Of a DNA stretch of 22,681 nucleotides, positions 1-7,370 are shown in pieces. The stretch comes from an uncultured Alphaproteobacteria bacterium. Lineage in GTDB: Bacteria > Pseudomonadota > Alphaproteobacteria > Rhizobiales > Pleomorphomonadaceae. The notes beneath the pieces were generated by a model. The model was not told where the DNA came from. It searched no databases and saw only the letters and a list, made by a program, of their open reading frames with translations. The translations under genes were made by a program, and so were the position numbers. The stretch lies in contig CALCDT010000201.1 in the NCBI GenBank assembly GCA_937900425.1, forward strand, positions 1 through 22,681, written 5' to 3'. Every line of letters starts with the position of its first letter. Position 1 is the stretch's first letter.

Positions 1-1142
1 TCCAGATCGCGCCCTGCTTCCGCGACGAGGACCCGCGCGCCGACCGCCTGCCGGGTGAATTCTACCAGCTCGACCTCGAGATGAGCTTCGTCACCCAGGA
101 AGACGTCTGGACCACGATGGAGCCGGTGATCCGCGGCATCTTCGAGGAGTTCGGCGAGGGCAAGCCGGTCACGCAGACCTTCCCGCGCATCCCCTATGCC
201 GAGGCGATCCGCAAATACGGCTCCGACAAGCCCGACCTGCGCAACCCGATCGAGATGCAGGCCGTCACCGAGCATTTCGCCGGCTCCGGCTTCAAGGTCT
301 TCGCCCGGATGATCGAGACCGACCCGAAGACCGAGGTCTGGGCGATTCCGGCCAAGGGCGGCGGCTCCCGGGCTTTCTGCGACCGGATGAACTCGTGGGC
401 GCAGGCGCAGGGCCAGCCGGGTCTCGGCTACATCTTCTGGCGCAGCGAGAACGGCACGCTCGACGCCGCCGGCCCGATCGCCAAGAACATCGGCCCGGAG
501 CGCACCGAGGCGATCCGCACCCAGCTCGGCCTCGAGGAGGGCGACGCCTGCTTCTTCGCGGCCGGCGATCCGGCGAAGTTCTACAAGTTCGCCGGCGAGG
601 CGCGCACCCGCGCCGGCACCGAACTCGGCCTCGTCGACACCGACCGCTTCGCCCTCTGCTGGATCGTCGACTTCCCCTTCTACGAGTGGGACGAGGAGGA
701 GAAGAAGCTCGACTTCGCCCACAATCCCTTCTCGATGCCGCAGGGCGGCATGGAGGCGCTTCAGGGAAGCGATCCGCTGTCGATCAAGGCTTTCCAGTAC
801 GACGCCGTCTGCAACGGCTACGAGATCGCCTCGGGCTCGATCCGTAACCAGTCGCCGGAGACCATGGTCAAGGCCTTCGAACTGGTCGGGCTGTCGAAGG
901 CCGACGTCGAGGAGCGGTTCGGCGGCCTCTACCGGGCCTTCCAGTACGGCGCCCCGCCCCACGGCGGAATGGCGGCGGGCGTCGACCGCATCGTCATGCT
1001 CTGCTGCGGGGCGCAGAACCTGCGCGAGATCACGCTGTTCCCGATGAACCAGCGCGCCGAGGACATCCTGATGGGCGCGCCCTCCGAGGCGAGCCCCAAG
1101 CAGCTGCGCGAACTGCACATCCGCGTCCAGAAGCCGGCCTGA
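1..1142 (+). CDS. aspS: Aspartyl-tRNA synthetase, C-terminal part (5' truncated by window edge)
   Basis: Class II aminoacyl-tRNA synthetase that charges tRNA with aspartate in the cytoplasm. The open frame runs in from the window edge (codons from base 3), so the N-terminal anticodon-binding OB domain and motif 1 are missing. Motif 2 is visible at the very start (APCFRDEDPRADR, then EFYQLDLEMSF). The bacterial GAD insertion domain occupies the middle, and motif 3 is near the C-terminus (GGMAAGVDRIVML), followed by the typical ending TLFPMNQRAEDILMGAPS. The ATG at 81 is internal, not the start. Alphaproteobacterial AspRS is often non-discriminating and works with GatCAB, but the residues that decide this lie in the missing N-terminal domain. 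A strong terminator follows 54 bp after the stop codon. Confidence 0.97.
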   Translation, partial: QIAPCFRDEDPRADRLPGEFYQLDLEMSFVTQEDVWTTMEPVIRGIFEEFGEGKPVTQTFPRIPYAEAIRKYGSDKPDLRNPIEMQAVTEHFAGSGFKVFARMIETDPKTEVWAIPAKGGGSRAFCDRMNSWAQAQGQPGLGYIFWRSENGTLDAAGPIAKNIGPERTEAIRTQLGLEEGDACFFAAGDPAKFYKFAGEARTRAGTELGLVDTDRFALCWIVDFPFYEWDEEEKKLDFAHNPFSMPQGGMEALQGSDPLSIKAFQYDAVCNGYEIASGSIRNQSPETMVKAFELVGLSKADVEERFGGLYRAFQYGAPPHGGMAAGVDRIVMLCCGAQNLREITLFPMNQRAEDILMGAPSEASPKQLRELHIRVQKPA

Positions 1143-1195
1143 CCGGAGCGGCACAGCTCGGCCGGATCAGCCGCGAAGGCGACACCACAAAGACG

Positions 1196-1228
1196 AAGGC
1201 CCTGCCGGAGCGCTCCGGCAGGGCCTTT
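1196..1228 (+). terminator. Perfect palindromic terminator after aspS, probably bidirectional
   Basis: Bases 1196-1227 form a perfect 32-base palindrome: the left arm AAGGCCCTGCCGGAG is mirrored exactly in the right arm around a central CG. A short T run (TTT, then CC and GTTT) follows on the plus strand. It lies between the convergent ends of aspS (stop at 1142) and terC (minus strand, stop at 1292). A perfect palindrome folds equally on both strands, so it probably ends transcription in both directions. The minus-strand T tract is weaker (CCTTCGTCTTTG). Confidence 0.85.
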
Positions 1229-1291
1229 CCGTTTCCAGCGCCGCCCTTCGGGATACCGAGGGCGGCGAAGAGCAGTCTCCGGCGGAGGTCG

Positions 1292-2014
1292 TCAGCCCTC
1301 CGCCTTCTCCCGGTTCTTCTTCGCGAGGATGTTGATGATCTCGACGCCGCCGGCGAAGGCCATGGCGAAGTAGATGAAGCCGCGCGGGATGTGGAAACCG
1401 ATGCCATCGGCGAGGAGAGCGACGCCGATCAGCAGCAGGAAGGCGAGCGCCAGCATCTTCGTGGTCGGATGTTTCTGGATGAAGGTCGAGATAGCGCCGG
1501 AGGCGACGTACATCACGCCGACGGCGATGATCACCGCCGCGATCATGATCTCGACGTGTTCGGCCATGCCGATCGCGGTGATGATCGAATCGACCGAGAA
1601 GACGAGGTCGATGGCGATGATCTGGGCGATGATCGCGGTGAAGGCGGTGCCGGACGCACTCGCCGCGCGCTCCTCCTCGCCCTCGATGCCCTTGTGGATC
1701 TCCAGCGTCGCCTTGACCAGCAGGAACAGGCCGCCGGCGAGCAGGATGATGTCGCGCCAGGACACCGGGTGATCGGCGACCGAGAACACCGGCGCCGTCA
1801 TTCCGATCAGCACCGAGAGCAGCATCAGCAGGACGATGCGGAAGATCAGCGCGAGGCCGAGACCGACCTTGCGGGCCCGCTCCGCTTCCGCGGCCGGAAG
1901 CCGGCTGGTCAGCAGCGAGATGAAGACGACGTTGTCGATGCCGAGCACGATCTCCATGACGGTCAGCGTCAGGAGACTGGCCCAGGCGGCGGGATCGAGG
2001 AAGAGATCGAACAT
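1292..2014 (-). CDS. TerC-family integral membrane protein (YgdQ/YoaE type)
   Basis: A 240-residue inner-membrane protein with about seven hydrophobic segments. It carries the two repeated acidic signatures of the TerC family: EIVLGIDNVVFIS near residue 21 and DLVFSVDSIITAIG in the middle, each with an Asp inside a membrane helix. Characterised TerC relatives are linked to metal export, notably manganese, and to tellurite resistance; this gene is the short stand-alone form with no ter operon partners. It reads away from pcs, whose stop is 63 bp upstream, so the two may share a transcript. The C-terminus is a short basic tail. A role in metal-ion homeostasis is an inference from the family only. 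Confidence 0.9.
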   Translation of the reverse strand: MFDLFLDPAAWASLLTLTVMEIVLGIDNVVFISLLTSRLPAAEAERARKVGLGLALIFRIVLLMLLSVLIGMTAPVFSVADHPVSWRDIILLAGGLFLLVKATLEIHKGIEGEEERAASASGTAFTAIIAQIIAIDLVFSVDSIITAIGMAEHVEIMIAAVIIAVGVMYVASGAISTFIQKHPTTKMLALAFLLLIGVALLADGIGFHIPRGFIYFAMAFAGGVEIINILAKKNREKAEG

Positions 2015-2077
2015 GGCTGGCGGGAACTCCCCCGGCGAGCCGGATGTTCCGCCCGCCGCGGCGCCACGGTGCCGGGA

Positions 2078-2797
2078 TCAGCGCAGAAGTTCAAGCACCT
2101 GCTGCACTGCGGCGACGAGCGCCAGATAGAGCGTCGTCACCAGCAGCAGGGCGCCGACCGCGAAGGACGGCTCGAGGCCCGAGATCAGCGCCAGAACGGC
2201 CGCCACCGACCAGACCGCGGCGACGGTCAGCGTCAGCGGCCGCCACTTCACGACTCGCACCGGGTGGACGAAGGCGACGGGCAGGAAGGTGAGCACGGAG
2301 AGCAGCACCGTCACGCCGACCAGCACCTCGACCGGCGGATCGAACACGAAGAACAGGAAGACGACGCCGTTCCACACCGCCGGAAAGCCGCGGAAGGCGT
2401 TGTTCTTCATCTTCATGCGCGTGTCGGCGAAGTAGAGCGCGCTGGTGAACACGATCAAGCCGGCGAGCGCCAGCGACACCGTGTTCGAGGCGAAGCCCCC
2501 GGTCGCCAGCGCCATTGCCGGCAGGAAGACGTAGGTGACGTAGTCGACGACGAAGTCGAGAGCCGCACCCGAGAAGGTCGGCAACCGGCGCTCCACGGCG
2601 AAGCGACGGGCGATCGGCCCGTCGACGCCGTCGATCAGCAGCGTGAAGCCGAGCAGGGCGAAGAACTTCGGCCAGTCCTGGGCGTAGGCGGCGATCGCCG
2701 CGAGCATCGCCACAACGATGCCGCTCGCGGTGAAGGCGTGGACGGCGAGGGCGATGAGGGCGTTCTGGTGTTTCGTCACGATGGCCGCTGGTGTCAA
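2078..2797 (-). CDS. pcs: Phosphatidylcholine synthase (CDP-diacylglycerol:choline transferase)
   Basis: Membrane enzyme that condenses choline directly with CDP-diacylglycerol to make phosphatidylcholine, a pathway typical of rhizobia and relatives. The CDP-alcohol phosphatidyltransferase motif is intact: LIDGVDGPIAR followed by GAALDFVVD, which gives DG-x2-AR, G-x3-D and x3-D. The pattern VHAFTASG, DYVTYVFLPA, ALYFADTRMK, FLPVAFVHPVRV and PLTLTVAAVWS matches the known rhizobial Pcs layout with about eight membrane helices. No ATG start is available. I chose TTG at 2797 because GGGAG sits seven bases upstream (2805-2809); a GTG at 2779 or a TTG at 2848 are alternatives, all of similar family length. 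The gene is divergent from the YeeE/YedE pair. Confidence 0.9.
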   Translation of the reverse strand: MTPAAIVTKHQNALIALAVHAFTASGIVVAMLAAIAAYAQDWPKFFALLGFTLLIDGVDGPIARRFAVERRLPTFSGAALDFVVDYVTYVFLPAMALATGGFASNTVSLALAGLIVFTSALYFADTRMKMKNNAFRGFPAVWNGVVFLFFVFDPPVEVLVGVTVLLSVLTFLPVAFVHPVRVVKWRPLTLTVAAVWSVAAVLALISGLEPSFAVGALLLVTTLYLALVAAVQQVLELLR

Positions 2798-3162
2798 CGT
2801 CGCACTCCCGAAGTGCCATTCCACAACCGGGTCGGCAAGATGGCGCAAGTTCTCCGGCTATATGAACCTTCGATGACGCAAACGCCAGCTTTCTTTGCGT
2901 GCGCCGCAGTGAAGACGGGGGAAATCAAGTATTTCCAGAACCGGACGATCCGGTCGGGGCCGGCAATTCGCGTTTCGGAAGGTTCATTCCAGCGCAATGT
3001 TCGACCGGAGCGACGGGGTCCGGCCGGCGCCCGATCCCCCGCCGACAGCTCCGTTCCGGCCACGGATGCGACACTCTTGCCGGGTGCCGCCGAGCGGAAA
3101 AAGTCGCATCATCGGGGCCGGGCGCCGACGTCGGCGTCCTCGACGTTTCCGGATGACCGACG
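2798..3162. promoter_or_regulatory. Divergent intergenic region with nested inverted repeats
   Basis: This 365-bp region separates pcs (minus) from the YeeE/YedE pair (plus) and must hold the promoters of both. Three inverted repeats stand out. GGAAAT (2920-2925) and ATTTCC (2931-2936) flank a 5-bp spacer. ACCGGA (2940-2945) and TCCGGT (2949-2954) flank CGA. ATGAACCTTC (2862-2871) is exactly mirrored by GAAGGTTCAT at 2978-2987, so the outer pair brackets the two inner ones. This looks like operator architecture, but no regulator gene is adjacent and I cannot place convincing -35/-10 boxes. Open frames here look random and are not called. Confidence 0.45.
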
Positions 3163-3603
3163 ATGACCGCGCTGCCGATCGACCAACTTCCCCTGCTCGG
3201 CGCGATCGGCGGTGCCCTGCTCGGCCTGTCGGCGGCTCTGCTCTGGGTCGTCTTCGGGCGCGCCGTCGCCATGTCCGAGGCGATCGCCGAGTTGCCGTCC
3301 GGGCGCGTCGAGCCATGGATCGTGGTCTTTCTCGGCGCCGTCGCCGTCGGCGGCGCGCTCGCCAGCCTCTCCCTTCGCGGCCTCCTCGGCATCGAGCCGG
3401 TCTCGACGATGCTGTCCGAGGGACCGATGCTCGCTCTCGCCGGCGCCTTCCTCGCCGGTCTCGGCGGCCGCATCGCCTACGAGTGCAGCATCGGCCATGC
3501 GCTGGAGGCGATCACCCGGCTCTATCCGGCCGCCCTCGTCGCCATCCTCGTCTTTTTCGGTGCCGCCGTCTCGACGGCGATGCTCGTCGGGGTGCTCGGC
3601 TGA
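3163..3603 (+). CDS. YeeE/YedE-family membrane protein, first half (PmpA-like)
   Basis: A 146-residue membrane protein with about four helices, resembling the first of the two half-size YeeE/YedE (PmpA/PmpB-type) proteins. In this family a cysteine in a GCTSGHG-like loop takes part in moving thiosulfate-type sulfur compounds. Here the loop reads YECSIGHALEA, so Cys108 and the following GH are kept but the surrounding glycines are changed. The start ATG at 3163 has only a weak GGAT upstream. The stop overlaps the next start as ATGA, so the two proteins are probably made together and may form one heteromeric channel. A sulfur-transport role is family inference. No rhodanese, sulfide:quinone reductase or BigR-type regulator is next to it. 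Confidence 0.75.
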   Translation: MTALPIDQLPLLGAIGGALLGLSAALLWVVFGRAVAMSEAIAELPSGRVEPWIVVFLGAVAVGGALASLSLRGLLGIEPVSTMLSEGPMLALAGAFLAGLGGRIAYECSIGHALEAITRLYPAALVAILVFFGAAVSTAMLVGVLG

Positions 3604-4142
3604 TGAGCGCCGCAAGATCCCGATATGGCCTCGCTGCCCTCGCCGGCGCCGCCGCCGGCGCCGGCCTCGTCCTCTCGGGTCTCTCGGACGCCGACCACGT
3701 CCGCCGTCTGCTCGACCTCGACCGAACCGACAGCCTGCGCTCGGTCGCCGTGCTCGGCTTCGTCACGGTCGCCGGCGTCCTCGTCGCCATGGTCGGCATC
3801 CGCGTCGCCCAGCGTCTCGGCCGCCCGCTGCTTTCCGGCCTGTTCCGGCCGCCGCGTCACAGCCGGCTCGACGCCCGCCTGGTGGTCGGCGCCCTCGTTC
3901 TCGGCATCGGCTGGGGCCTTTCGGGATTGCTGCCCGGCCCGGTCCTCGCCACCCTGCTCGTCTCGCCCGTCGAAGCGGCCGTCCTGCTCCTCGCAATGTC
4001 CCTTGGTATGCGCGCCGCCGATGTCGTGCTAACACCGCGCCAACGCCCGGGATCGACCGACCGCGTCGCCGGCGGCCCGCTCGATGGCCGCCTCGACGGG
4101 GCCGCGCGTCCCCCGGCCCCCGCGGACCGTCGTCCAGGCTGA
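3603..4142 (+). CDS. DUF6691/YeeE-family membrane protein, second half (PmpB-like), lacking cysteine
   Basis: A 179-residue membrane protein starting inside the stop of the previous gene (ATGA overlap). The N-terminal pattern GLVLSGLSDADHVRRLLDLD matches the SGM-(T/S)DP-x-KV-x2-(F/L)LD signature of the second half of the two-part YeeE/YedE transporters. The second signature, normally GWGL-(S/A)-G-(F/Y)-CPGP, reads GWGLSGLLPGP (residues 103-113), so the usual cysteine is replaced and the protein contains no cysteine at all. Four hydrophobic segments are followed by a C-terminal tail of about 40 residues rich in Pro, Arg and Gly that looks disordered. The tail overlaps no other called gene. Function is uncertain because the transport cysteine is absent. 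Confidence 0.75.
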   Translation: MSAARSRYGLAALAGAAAGAGLVLSGLSDADHVRRLLDLDRTDSLRSVAVLGFVTVAGVLVAMVGIRVAQRLGRPLLSGLFRPPRHSRLDARLVVGALVLGIGWGLSGLLPGPVLATLLVSPVEAAVLLLAMSLGMRAADVVLTPRQRPGSTDRVAGGPLDGRLDGAARPPAPADRRPG

Positions 4143-4245
4143 CGCGCGGCGACGACCGCCGCCCGGCTGGTCCGGCACCGGTTCCCGGTCGTATCGGCTG
4201 GTGGCCGAAGCGTCGCAGTCTGCGCAGGATCGAGGACGAGGAAAC

Positions 4246-5436
4246 ATGTCCAGCGAATCGGATGTCATCGTCGTCGGCGGCGGCCCGTCCGGCCTCGTCG
4301 CCGCGCTCGCCCTCGCCGATGCGGGGGTCACCGTCGCGCTCGTGGCGCCGCCGCCGGCCCACGACGACCGCACCACCGCCCTGCTCGGCTCGTCGATCGA
4401 CCTGCTGGAGCGGATCGGGGCCTGGGAGGCGCTCCACCCCCATGCAGCGGCATTGAAGACCATGCGGCTGATCGACGGCACCCGGCGCCTGATCCGCGCG
4501 CCGGAAACCGCATTCGAGGCGGCCGAACTCGGCCTGCCCGCCTTCGGCTACAACATCGCCAACGAAGCGCTCAACCGCGGGCTCGCCGCCCTCGTCGAAG
4601 CCGCCAGCGGCATCGTCCGCCACGAAACCACCGCGACGGCGATCTCCGCCACCATCGCAGGCGCCGTCGTCTCGACCGAAGACGGCGGCGAGATCGCCGG
4701 CCGTCTCGTCGTCGGCGCCGACGGCCGGCGCTCGCTCGTTCGCGAGAGCGCGGGGATTTCGGTCCGGCAGTGGTCCTATCCGCAGGTCGCTCTGGTGCTC
4801 AACGTCGCCCACGACGGCGACCACGGCGACACGTCGACCGAATTCCACACCGAGACCGGCCCCTTCACCCTCGTCCCGCTGGCGCCGAACCGCTCCGCCA
4901 TCGTCTGCGTCGTCGCCCCGGAGGAGGCCGGACGCCTCGCCGCCCTTGCCGACGACGCCCTCGCCCGCGAACTGGAGCGGCGCTCGCAGCGCCTGCTCGG
5001 CCGGCTCACGGTCGACGGGCCGCGCCAGACCTGGCCTATGTCGAGCCTTCTCGCAGAGCGGCTGACCGCCGAGCGCGTCGCCCTCGTCGGCGAGGCGGCC
5101 CACGCCTTCCCGCCGATCGGGGCGCAGGGCCTCAACCTCGGCCTGCGCGACATCGCCGATCTCGCCCGCATCGCCGGCCGCGCCCTCTCCCGCCATGAGG
5201 ACCCGGGCTCGGCGCCGGTGCTCGCGGCCTATGAAAAGGCCCGCCGGGTCGACGTCGCGACCCGCACCTTCGGCGTCGACCTCCTCAACCGGTCGCTGCT
5301 GACCGGCTTCCTGCCGGTGCAGATCGCCCGCAGCGTCGGGCTGGAGGCCGCGCGCAGCATCGCGCCGCTGCGCCGGCTGCTGATGCGCCAGGGCCTCGCC
5401 AAGGGCCTCGCCACCGCCCTGCCCCGACCGTCCTGA
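4246..5436 (+). CDS. UbiH/UbiF-family FAD-dependent hydroxylase (ubiquinone ring hydroxylase-like)
   Basis: A 396-residue flavin monooxygenase of the UbiH/UbiF/VisC/COQ6 family, which hydroxylates the ubiquinone ring using NAD(P)H and O2. The FAD-binding Rossmann motif is at the N-terminus (DVIVVGGGPSGLVAAL, residues 6-21), the family DG motif follows (LVVGADGRRSLVRESAGI), and the second FAD motif is VALVGEAAHAFPPIGAQGLN with LGLRDIADLARI. In that motif Glu stands where many members have Asp (GDAAH). The frame is open upstream to 4084, but the ATG at 4246 is preferred: it has GAGGAAAC directly before it and begins five residues ahead of the Rossmann strand. Alphaproteobacterial UbiL is a possible identity; I cannot separate the subtypes by eye. 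Confidence 0.88.
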   Translation: MSSESDVIVVGGGPSGLVAALALADAGVTVALVAPPPAHDDRTTALLGSSIDLLERIGAWEALHPHAAALKTMRLIDGTRRLIRAPETAFEAAELGLPAFGYNIANEALNRGLAALVEAASGIVRHETTATAISATIAGAVVSTEDGGEIAGRLVVGADGRRSLVRESAGISVRQWSYPQVALVLNVAHDGDHGDTSTEFHTETGPFTLVPLAPNRSAIVCVVAPEEAGRLAALADDALARELERRSQRLLGRLTVDGPRQTWPMSSLLAERLTAERVALVGEAAHAFPPIGAQGLNLGLRDIADLARIAGRALSRHEDPGSAPVLAAYEKARRVDVATRTFGVDLLNRSLLTGFLPVQIARSVGLEAARSIAPLRRLLMRQGLAKGLATALPRPS

Positions 5437-5459
5437 GCGGTCGTCGCGCCGCCGGCGGA

Positions 5460-5482
5460 CGACCATGGTCGGATGCGACCAT
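5460..5482. promoter_or_regulatory. 12-bp palindrome plus half-site before the aldolase gene
   Basis: CGACCATGGTCG (5460-5471) is a perfect 12-bp palindrome, followed by a further copy of its half, CGACCAT, at 5476-5482. It lies in the 137-bp gap between the hydroxylase and the malyl-CoA-lyase-like gene, about 90-115 bp before the latter's start. This arrangement fits a dimeric repressor or activator site with an extra half-site. No regulator gene is adjacent, and chance is not excluded in sequence this GC-rich. Confidence 0.3.
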
Positions 5483-5573
5483 TTCGGCAGTGCACAAGGG
5501 CGGCGTTCGGCGGCATAACCCATGGCGATGCCGGCCGTTGCGGCCCGTTCGAACCGACTGATCGAGTATCGCC

Positions 5574-6626
5574 ATGACCACAAAGACGCCCCGCGCCTTC
5601 TGGAAGCCGCTCGCCATCGGCGCGCCCGAGCCCTACCGCGAACTGCCGGTCCGGCTCGAGCGGATGATCCACTTCGTGCCGCCGCACAACGAGAAGGTCC
5701 GCGCCAAGCTGCCCGAGCTGGTGAAGACCGTCGACGTCATCCTCGGCAATCTCGAGGACGCGATCCCGGCCGACCAGAAAGACCTCGCCCGCCGCGGCTT
5801 CATCGAGATGGCCAAGAGCGTCGATTTCGGCAGCGCCTCGCTGTGGACCCGCATCAACTGCCTCAACAGCCCGTGGTTGCTCGACGACGTCGGCGAGATC
5901 GTCGGCGAGGTGGGCGACAAGCTCGACGTCATCATGCTGCCGAAGGTCGAAGGTCCGTGGGACATCCACTACATGGACCAGTTGCTCGCGCAGCTCGAAG
6001 CCCGCTACGGCCTTCGCAAGCCGATCCTGATCCACGCGATTCTCGAAACCGCCGAGGGTGTCAAGAACGTCGAGGCCATCGCCACCGCCAGCCCGCGCAT
6101 GCACGGCATGAGCCTCGGCCCGGCCGACCTCGCCGCCTCGCGCGGCATGAAGACGACCCGCGTCGGCGGCGGTCATCCCGACTACGGCGTGCTGCCGGAC
6201 GCGGCGGGCGAGTCCCCCCGCGTGCTCGTCCAGCAGGACCTCTGGCACTACACCGTCGCCAAGATGGTCGACGCCTGCCTCTCGGCCGGCATCAAGCCGT
6301 TCTACGGCCCGTTCGGCGACTTCTCCGATCCGGCGGCCTGCGAGGCCCAGTTCCGCAACGCCTTCCTGATGGGCTGCGTCGGCGCCTGGTCGCTGCATCC
6401 GACCCAGATCGAGATCGCCAAGAAGGTGTTCAGCCCCGACCCGGCCGAAGTGAAATTCGCCATGCGCATCCTCGAGGCGATGCCCGACGGCACCGGCGCC
6501 GTGATGATCGACGGCAAGATGCAGGACGACGCCACTTGGAAGCAGGCCAAGGTGATCGTCGACGTCGCCCGTCAGGTCGCCGCCGGCGATGCCGAGCGCG
6601 CCGCGCTCTACGGCTTCGCCGACTGA
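5574..6626 (+). CDS. HpcH/HpaI aldolase family, malyl-CoA lyase-like (CitE/Mcl type)
   Basis: A 350-residue member of the citrate lyase beta / malyl-CoA lyase family: Mg-dependent aldol enzymes that cleave or form malyl-CoA or beta-methylmalyl-CoA (acetyl- or propionyl-CoA plus glyoxylate). Family landmarks are NLEDAIPADQK, the acidic substrate/Mg loop ETAEGVKNVEAIATASPRM, MSLGPADLAAS, VGGGHPDYGVL, PFYGPFGDFSD and WSLHPTQIEIAKKVFSP, which line up along the whole length with Mcl proteins of Rhodobacter and Methylobacterium. It has an N-terminal extension of about 20 residues before the first barrel strand (RMIHFVPP) and is slightly longer than the usual 320. No other glyoxylate or ethylmalonyl-CoA genes are adjacent, so the exact substrate is not proven. 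The last 19 bp overlap the end of recO on the other strand. Confidence 0.85.
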   Translation: MTTKTPRAFWKPLAIGAPEPYRELPVRLERMIHFVPPHNEKVRAKLPELVKTVDVILGNLEDAIPADQKDLARRGFIEMAKSVDFGSASLWTRINCLNSPWLLDDVGEIVGEVGDKLDVIMLPKVEGPWDIHYMDQLLAQLEARYGLRKPILIHAILETAEGVKNVEAIATASPRMHGMSLGPADLAASRGMKTTRVGGGHPDYGVLPDAAGESPRVLVQQDLWHYTVAKMVDACLSAGIKPFYGPFGDFSDPAACEAQFRNAFLMGCVGAWSLHPTQIEIAKKVFSPDPAEVKFAMRILEAMPDGTGAVMIDGKMQDDATWKQAKVIVDVARQVAAGDAERAALYGFAD

Positions 6627-7354
6627 TCGTCGGCGAAAGCCGCCGACACCGCGCGCAGGAAGGCGTCCCGCGACGGGCTGAGCGGGCGCCCGCGCGGCCC
6701 GGCGACGTGGCGGTCGAGAAAATGGCCGGTGAGCGCGAAGGCGGCGGCGACGTCGCCGGGCGCAACCGGGGCCTCGCCCCGGGTCAGGAAGGCCGGCAGC
6801 GCCAGCAGGCGGCCGGCCCACGGTGCGGCCGCCTCCCGCCCGACCGCCCGGCCGGTTTTCGGCGACACGAAGGCGAGGTCGTCGCGCCCGCCGGTCAGGG
6901 CGCAGGCCGAAAGGTCGAGGCCGAAGCCGAGTTCGTCGAGCAGCGCGATCTCGAAGCGCACCAGCAGCCGAGCCGCCGTCCCGCCCTCGCCGAGATGGTC
7001 GAGCAGCACGACGAGGCCGTCGTAGAGGGCGGGATGGGGATCGCGTTCTGCGAGATAGCGCAGATGGCCGGCGAGCGTCTGGATGCCGTGGAGCCCGCTC
7101 GGCGTCTCGATCAGCCGCGCCGCCCGCGAGACCACCGGCTCGGCGGTGAAGGTGCCGAGCTGGTCCTCGATCCGCGCCCGCCAGGTCAGCGCCAGCGTGT
7201 TGCCGGGCTGGAGCACGCTCTGCAGCCGCCGCGACCGGCCGCCGCGGACGAGGCCGAGATGGCGGCCGAACGCCCGCGTCATCACTTCGAGGATGACGCT
7301 GGTCTCGCCGTGCGAGCGGGTGCCGAGCACCACGCCTTCGCCGCTCCACTCCAT
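6608..7354 (-). CDS. recO: DNA repair protein RecO
   Basis: A 248-residue RecO, which loads RecA onto SSB-coated DNA together with RecR in the RecF pathway. The N-terminal OB fold starts EGVVLGTRSHGETSVILEVMT and continues GLVRGGRSRRLQSVLQPGN, the usual RecO beginning. A helical C-terminal domain follows with LVRFEIALLDELGFGLDL and CALTGGRDDLAFVSPKTGRAV. The four-cysteine zinc site of some RecO proteins is not present; only one Cys is seen at that position, as is common in alphaproteobacteria. It is the last gene of the lepB-rnc-era-recO series, 16 bp after era. Its 3' end overlaps the convergent aldolase gene by 19 bp. Confidence 0.95.
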   Translation of the reverse strand: MEWSGEGVVLGTRSHGETSVILEVMTRAFGRHLGLVRGGRSRRLQSVLQPGNTLALTWRARIEDQLGTFTAEPVVSRAARLIETPSGLHGIQTLAGHLRYLAERDPHPALYDGLVVLLDHLGEGGTAARLLVRFEIALLDELGFGLDLSACALTGGRDDLAFVSPKTGRAVGREAAAPWAGRLLALPAFLTRGEAPVAPGDVAAAFALTGHFLDRHVAGPRGRPLSPSRDAFLRAVSAAFADDQSAKP

Positions 7355-7370
7355 GGCGGCGGCCTCCGGC

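Noticed and set aside
1391..3166. 591-residue plus-strand open frame
   Set aside because: Antisense to terC and pcs; composition is Arg/Asp/Gln/His-rich without family patterns, as expected from shadow reading of GC-rich codons.
3763..5583. 606-residue minus-strand open frame
   Set aside because: Lies opposite the YeeE pair and the UbiH-like gene, both of which have clear family motifs; residues are Arg/Gly/Asp-rich.
5229..7349. 706-residue minus-strand open frame
   Set aside because: Shadow of the hydroxylase, aldolase and recO genes in another frame; no domain pattern.
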